A stretch of 64,000 nucleotides of DNA from Panonychus citri (Eukaryota > Arthropoda > Arachnida > Trombidiformes > Tetranychidae): contig NW_026515547.1 of the NCBI RefSeq assembly GCF_014898815.1, positions 956,589 to 1,020,588 of the forward strand. Reading direction: 5' to 3'. The position numbers and the translations under genes were made by a program. The notes beneath the pieces are model-generated. The model was not told where the DNA came from and made no database searches. It saw nothing but the letters and a program-made list of their open reading frames with translations. Below are positions 59,155 through 64,000 of the stretch, one piece after another. Numbering within the stretch: position 1 is the first letter of the stretch; each line of letters begins with the position of its first letter.

Positions 59155-60109
59155 TTGATATCAATACTTGTTTCAAGTCTAAATAAATTTTATTTGGAGA
59201 GTTATTATCGGCAAGAATATTTAATTTGGGAAACACTGAAACCTTTATACAAAATCTCAAATCAATTCTATGTCGCCAATGTTCAAATGAGGTTTTAGTC
59301 TATCGTGTACTGAATTAGATGGAAAAGAGATAACAGTTTGAGATAACAGCCAACATGCGATAAAATTGAAAATCTAATTACCAGAAATTCCACCTGAACA
59401 AATAATGTTGGTGAGAAAGATATATTTAAAATACAACAATATAAAACTTTCAACTTACCCACAAATTTTCCACATTTTCTGAAAAAATTATCGTATTATT
59501 TTGCTAAATGGGTGTACAGGGTTTTCGAGAGTATTTTCTAATGAAAAAGGTTGGCTTAGGACCTTTGATGTTAACGGCATTGTTCCGATCATTATTGGAG
59601 AATTACAAATAAATTTTATAAACGAGAAACTTAAACATTTAATTATCGTAATTATTTACATAATATCTCAGAATGTTGCAGGTAAAAATGAAAAACTATC
59701 TCACCTTGGATTATGATAAGATGCAAGAACTGAATTATGATTCAGTTCTCCTCACAACTTAATTGTATCCTAGAAATGTCGGCTTTAATTGGCATTACTT
59801 TATTAGTTGACTATGGAAAATTGTAATTAAATTTTTTGGTTATTCAGCTGAAATTTGATATAAATTAAATTTAACTCTAACTAGTTTATACTTTAACTGT
59901 AGAAAGAAAGGTTAAACTTAATTCAATCACGTAAAAGTAGGTAAATTTCAACTTTAGAGTACTGGTGTACTGAAACAACATTATCCGTCAGAAAACTCGC
60001 GACATTCTAATGTGAAGATGAATAAGCAAAAATAAACTTTGTATCTTGTTGTGAATTTTACAGAGAGAATTAAGTTTACATTTGTTTGATCAGACACCAC
60101 TTAAAATCA

Positions 60110-60117
60110 TATATAAA
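60110..60117 (+). promoter_or_regulatory. TATA box of silk-like gene 2
   Basis: TATATAAA 79 nt before the ATG at 60189, identical in placement to gene 1. Confidence 0.65.
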
Positions 60118-60188
60118 CGCAAGTTTAGAGGTACAACTCATCAGACAAGTTCATCTTATTCCTTCAACAAGTTTGTAAAAAAGCAAAA

Positions 60189-63100
60189 ATGAATAATCTT
60201 TTTATTTTTTTCACCTTAACCGTCGTTGCACTCACTGCAATAGACCAAGCTAATGCGATGAAATTGCCATCACCAATGAACATGGAATTAAAAATTGAAA
60301 ACCCTATGAAATCAATTTTCTCTCTCAAACCAAAAACTACATCACCATCAGAGTCAACATCCAAAGGTAAATCTTTTGCTGAAACTGAAACAAACACTGA
60401 TACAGACCATGGAACCACTAGTGAGGATTCAAGTGACGAAGCCGATGGAGGTTATGAGGACGATGAAGACACAGACTCATCAGACTCGAAAGCATCTGTT
60501 GCTGATTCACCAGCTTCTGGTTCTTCGTCATCATCAAATTCAGGATCTTCTGGCTCAGGATCATCAACTGGTTCAACTAACAACTCTGGTTCATCATCAT
60601 CATCAGGAATCAGCTCTGGATCATCATCTGCTTCTAGGTGCCACTCATCTGCTCAGGTTCATCATCTGGCCCAGGATCATCAACTGGTTCAACTAACAAC
60701 TCTGGTTCATCATCATCATCAGGAACTGGCTCAGGATCATCATCTGCTGCTGGTGCTTCATCAGGTTCTGCTGCTGCTTCAGGTGCCTCATCTGGCTCAG
60801 GTTCATCATCTGGCTCAGGTTCATCAACTGGTTCAACTAACAACTCTGGTTCATCATCATCAGGAACTGGCTCAGGATCATCATCTGCTGGTGCTTCATC
60901 AGGTTCTGCTGCTGCTTCGTGCCTCATCTGGCTCAGGTTCATCATCAGCTCTAGGTTCATCATCTGGCTCAGGATCATCAACTGGTTCAACTAACAACTC
61001 TGGTTCATCATCATCATCAGGAACTGGCTCAGGATCATCATCTGCTGGGTGTCATCAGGTTCTGCTGCTGCTTCAGGTGCCTCATCTGGCTCAGGTTCAT
61101 CATCTGGCTCAGGATCATCAACTGGTTCAACTAACAACCTGGTTCATCATCATCAGGAACTGGCTCAGGATCATCATCTGCTGCTGGTGCTTCATCAGGT
61201 TCTGCTGCTGCTGTGCCTCATCTGGCTCCAGGTTCATCATCTGGCCCAGGATCATCAACTGTCCAACTAACAACCTGGTTCATCATCATCATCAGGAACT
61301 GGCTCAGGATCATCATCCGCTGGTGCTTCATCAGGCTCTGCTGCCCAGGTGCCCATCTGGCTCAGGTTCATCATCTGTCCAGGATCATCAACTGGTTCAA
61401 CTAACAACTCTGGTTCATCATCATCAGGAACTGGCCAGGATCATCATCTGCTGCTGGTGCTTCATCAGGTTCTGCTGCTGCTTCAGGTGCCTCATCTGGC
61501 CTCAGGTTCATCATCTGGCTCAGGATCATCAACTGGTTCAACTAACAACTCTGGTTCATCATCATCATCAGGAACTGGCTCAGGATCATCATCTGCTCCT
61601 AGTGCTTCATCAGGTTCTGCTGCTGCTTCAGGTGCCTCATCTGGCTCAGGTTCATCATCTGGCTCAGGATCATCAACTGGTTCAACTAACAACTCTGGTT
61701 CATCATCATCATCAGGAACTGGCTCAGGATCATCATCTGCTGCTAGTGCTTCATCAGGTTCTGCTGCTGCTTTAGGTGCCTCATCTGGCTCAGGTTCATC
61801 ATCTGGCTCAGGATCATCAACTGTTCAACTAACAACTCTGGTCATCATCATCATCAGAACTGGCTCAGGATCATCATCTGCTGGTGCTTCATCACATTCT
61901 TGCTGCTTCAAATGCCTCATCTGGCTCAGGATCATCAACTGGTTCAATCTAACAACTCTGGTTCATCATCATCATCAGGAACTGCTCAGGATCATCATCT
62001 GCTGCTGGTGCTTCATCAGGTTCTGCTGCTGCTTCAGTGCCCCATCTGGCCCAGGTTCATCATCCTGCCCAGGTTCATCAACTGGTTCAACTAACAACTC
62101 TGGTTCATCATCATCATCAGGAACTGGCTCAGGATCATCATCTGCCTGGTGCTCATCAGGTTCTGCTGCTGCTTCAGGTGCCTCATCTGGCTCAGGTTCA
62201 TCATCTGGCTCAGGATCATCAACTGGTTCAACTAACAACTCTGGTTCATCATCATCATCAGGAACTGGCTCAGGATCATCATCTGCTGCTGGTGCTTCAT
62301 CACATTCTGCTGCTGCTTCAAATGCCTCATCTGGCTCAGGATCATCAACTGGTTCAACTAACAACTCTGGTTCATCATCATCAGGAACTGGCTCCAGGAT
62401 CATCATCTGCTGCTGGTGCTTCATCAGGTTCTGCTGCTGCTTCAGGTGCCTCATCTGGCCCAGGTTCATCATCTGGCTCAGGTTCATCAACTGTTCAACT
62501 AACAACTCTGGTTCATCATCATCATCAGAACTGGCTCAGGATCATCATCTGCTGCTGGTGCTTCATCAGGTTCTGCTGCTGTTTCAGTGCCTCATCTGCT
62601 CAGGTTCATCATCTGGCTCAGGATCATCAACTGGTTCAACTAACAACTCTGGTTCATCATCATCATCAGGAACTGCTCAGGATCATCATCTGCTGCTGGT
62701 GCTTCATCAGGTTCTGCTGCCTTCAGGTGCCTCATCTGGCCCAGGTTCATCATCTGGCTCAGGATCATCAACTGGTTCTAACTAACAACTTGGTTCTATC
62801 ATCATCAGGAACTGGCTCAGGATCATCATCTGCTGCTGGTGCTTCATCAGGTTCTGCTGCTGCTTCAGGTGCCTCATCTGGCTCAGGTTCATCATCTGGC
62901 TCAGGATCATCAACTGGTTCAACTAACAACTCTGGTTCATCATCATCATCAGGAACTGGCTCAGGATCATCATCTGCTGCTGGTGCTTCATCACATTCTG
63001 CTGCTGCTTCAAATGCCTCATCTGGCTCAGGATCATCAACTGGTTCAACTAACAACTCTGGTTCATCATCATCATCAGGAACTGGCTCAGGATCATCATC

Positions 63101-64000
63101 TGCTGCTGGTGCTTCATCAGGTTCTGCTGCTGCTTCAGGTGCCTCATCTGGCTCAGGTTCATCATCTGGCTCAGGTTCATCAACTGGTTCAACTAACAAC
63201 TCTGGTTCATCATCATCATCAGGAACTGGCTCAGGATCATCATCTGCTGCTGGTGCTTCATCAGGTTCTGCTGCTGCTTCAGGTGCCTCATCTGGCTCAG
63301 GATCATCAACTGGTTCAACTAACAACTCTGGTTCATCATCATCATCAGGAACTGGCTCAGGATCATCATCTGCTGCTGCTGCTTCATCAAGTTCTGCTGC
63401 TGCTTCAGGTGCCTCATCTGGCTCAGGTTCATCATCTGGCTCAGGATCATCAACTGGTTCCTTCTAAACTCTGGTTCATCATCATCATCAGGAACTGGCT
63501 CAGGATCATCATCTGCTGCTGGTGCTTCATCAGTTCTGCTGCTTCAGGTGCCTCATCTGGCTCAGGTTCATCATCTGGCTCAGGATCATCAACTGGTTCA
63601 ACTAACAACTCTGGTTCATCATCATCATCATCAGGAACTGGCTCAGGATCATCATCTGCTGCTGGTGCTTCATCATTCTGCTGCTTCAAATGCCTCATCT
63701 GTCAGGATCATCAACTGCTGCTGGTGCTTCATCACATTCTGCTGCTGCTTCAGGTGCCTCATCTGGCTCAGGTTCATCATCTGGCTCAGGATCATCAACT
63801 GGTTCAACTAACTCTGGTTCATCATCATCATCAGGAACTGGCTCAGGATCATCATCTGCTGCTGATGCTTCATCAGGTTCTGCTGCTGCTTCAGGTTCAT
63901 CATCTGGCTCAGGTTCATCATCTGGCTCAGGATCATCAACTGGTTCAACTAACAACTCTGGTTCATCATCATCATCAGGAACTGGCTCAGGATCATCATC
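60189..64000 (+). CDS. Ser/Gly/Ala-rich silk-like secreted protein 2 (partial, frame broken)
   Basis: The N-terminal signal peptide and acidic unique domain are the same as in gene 1 for about 140 residues. The two then diverge at GGAATCAGCTCTGGATC, where gene 1 has GGAACTGGC. The same repeat follows to the end of the window, so the C-terminus is not seen. Numerous small deletions break the frame between about 60640 and 62800; from about 62810 the array is cleaner. Variant units occur with HSAAASNAS in place of GSAAASGAS. A unit at about 63455-63466 has TCCTTCTAAAC in place of TCAACTAACAAC, giving an in-frame stop if real. Confidence 0.7.
60569..64000 (+). repeat. Tandem repeat array of silk-like gene 2 (runs off window)
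   Basis: Same 144-nt class of units as the first array, with more length variants and small deletions. Its right end lies beyond the window. Confidence 0.9.

Larger units (their letters stand above)
57382..60608 (+). repeat. Segmental duplication, copy B
   Basis: Second copy of 47269-50527, in direct orientation about 10.1 kb downstream. Differences seen include loss of a 10-nt insertion in DUOXA exon 3, a 3-nt difference in intron 4, one Pro-to-Thr change in exon 5 (CCT to ACT) and many one- or two-base indels in homopolymers. Confidence 0.9.

Overview
The window is animal nuclear DNA: AT-rich, with genes split by short GT-AG introns (about 70 to 800 nt) and single-copy genes packed on both strands. 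The content points to a plant-feeding spider mite (Tetranychidae) or a close relative. It holds a single-exon DEG/ENaC-type channel, a neighbouring cathepsin B and legumain gene, and two copies of a long Ser/Gly/Ala-rich secreted silk-like gene; these families are reported to be expanded or characteristic in spider mite genomes. The species assignment is inference.

Layout. 1-6.7 kb: a non-LTR retrotransposon locus (zinc-knuckle ORF1 and an intact endonuclease/reverse transcriptase ORF2), with a ubiquitin-specific-protease-like gene on the opposite strand between the two ORFs. 6.8-23.2 kb: UTP11, ZFYVE9/SARA, a DEG/ENaC-like channel, heparan sulfate 6-O-sulfotransferase, a 63-aa CDCA3-like protein, ATG101, CGRRF1 and a small proline-rich secreted protein. 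24.9-37.1 kb: RAB3GAP2, LKB1/STK11 and a FEM1 ankyrin protein. 40.4-43.8 kb: cathepsin B and legumain, each with a TATA box. 47-64 kb: a DUOX maturation factor gene (DUOXA) followed by a silk-like gene, then a second copy of exons 2-8 of DUOXA plus a second silk-like gene that runs off the window.

Most of the conserved genes are housekeeping or signalling genes that share no pathway; they sit together only as neighbours. Three arrangements may matter: the antisense protease gene inside the retroelement, the protease pair with TATA promoters (legumains are known activators of cysteine cathepsins), and the recent DUOXA plus silk segmental duplication.

Quality note. Two strongly conserved genes (SARA and LKB1) each carry one missing base. 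The two duplicated segments differ mainly by small indels, and the silk repeats are frame-broken in clusters. Together this suggests residual assembly indel errors, so the broken frames should be read with that in mind. Exon borders were placed by hand from splice signals, frame continuity and remembered family conservation; no database search was run.
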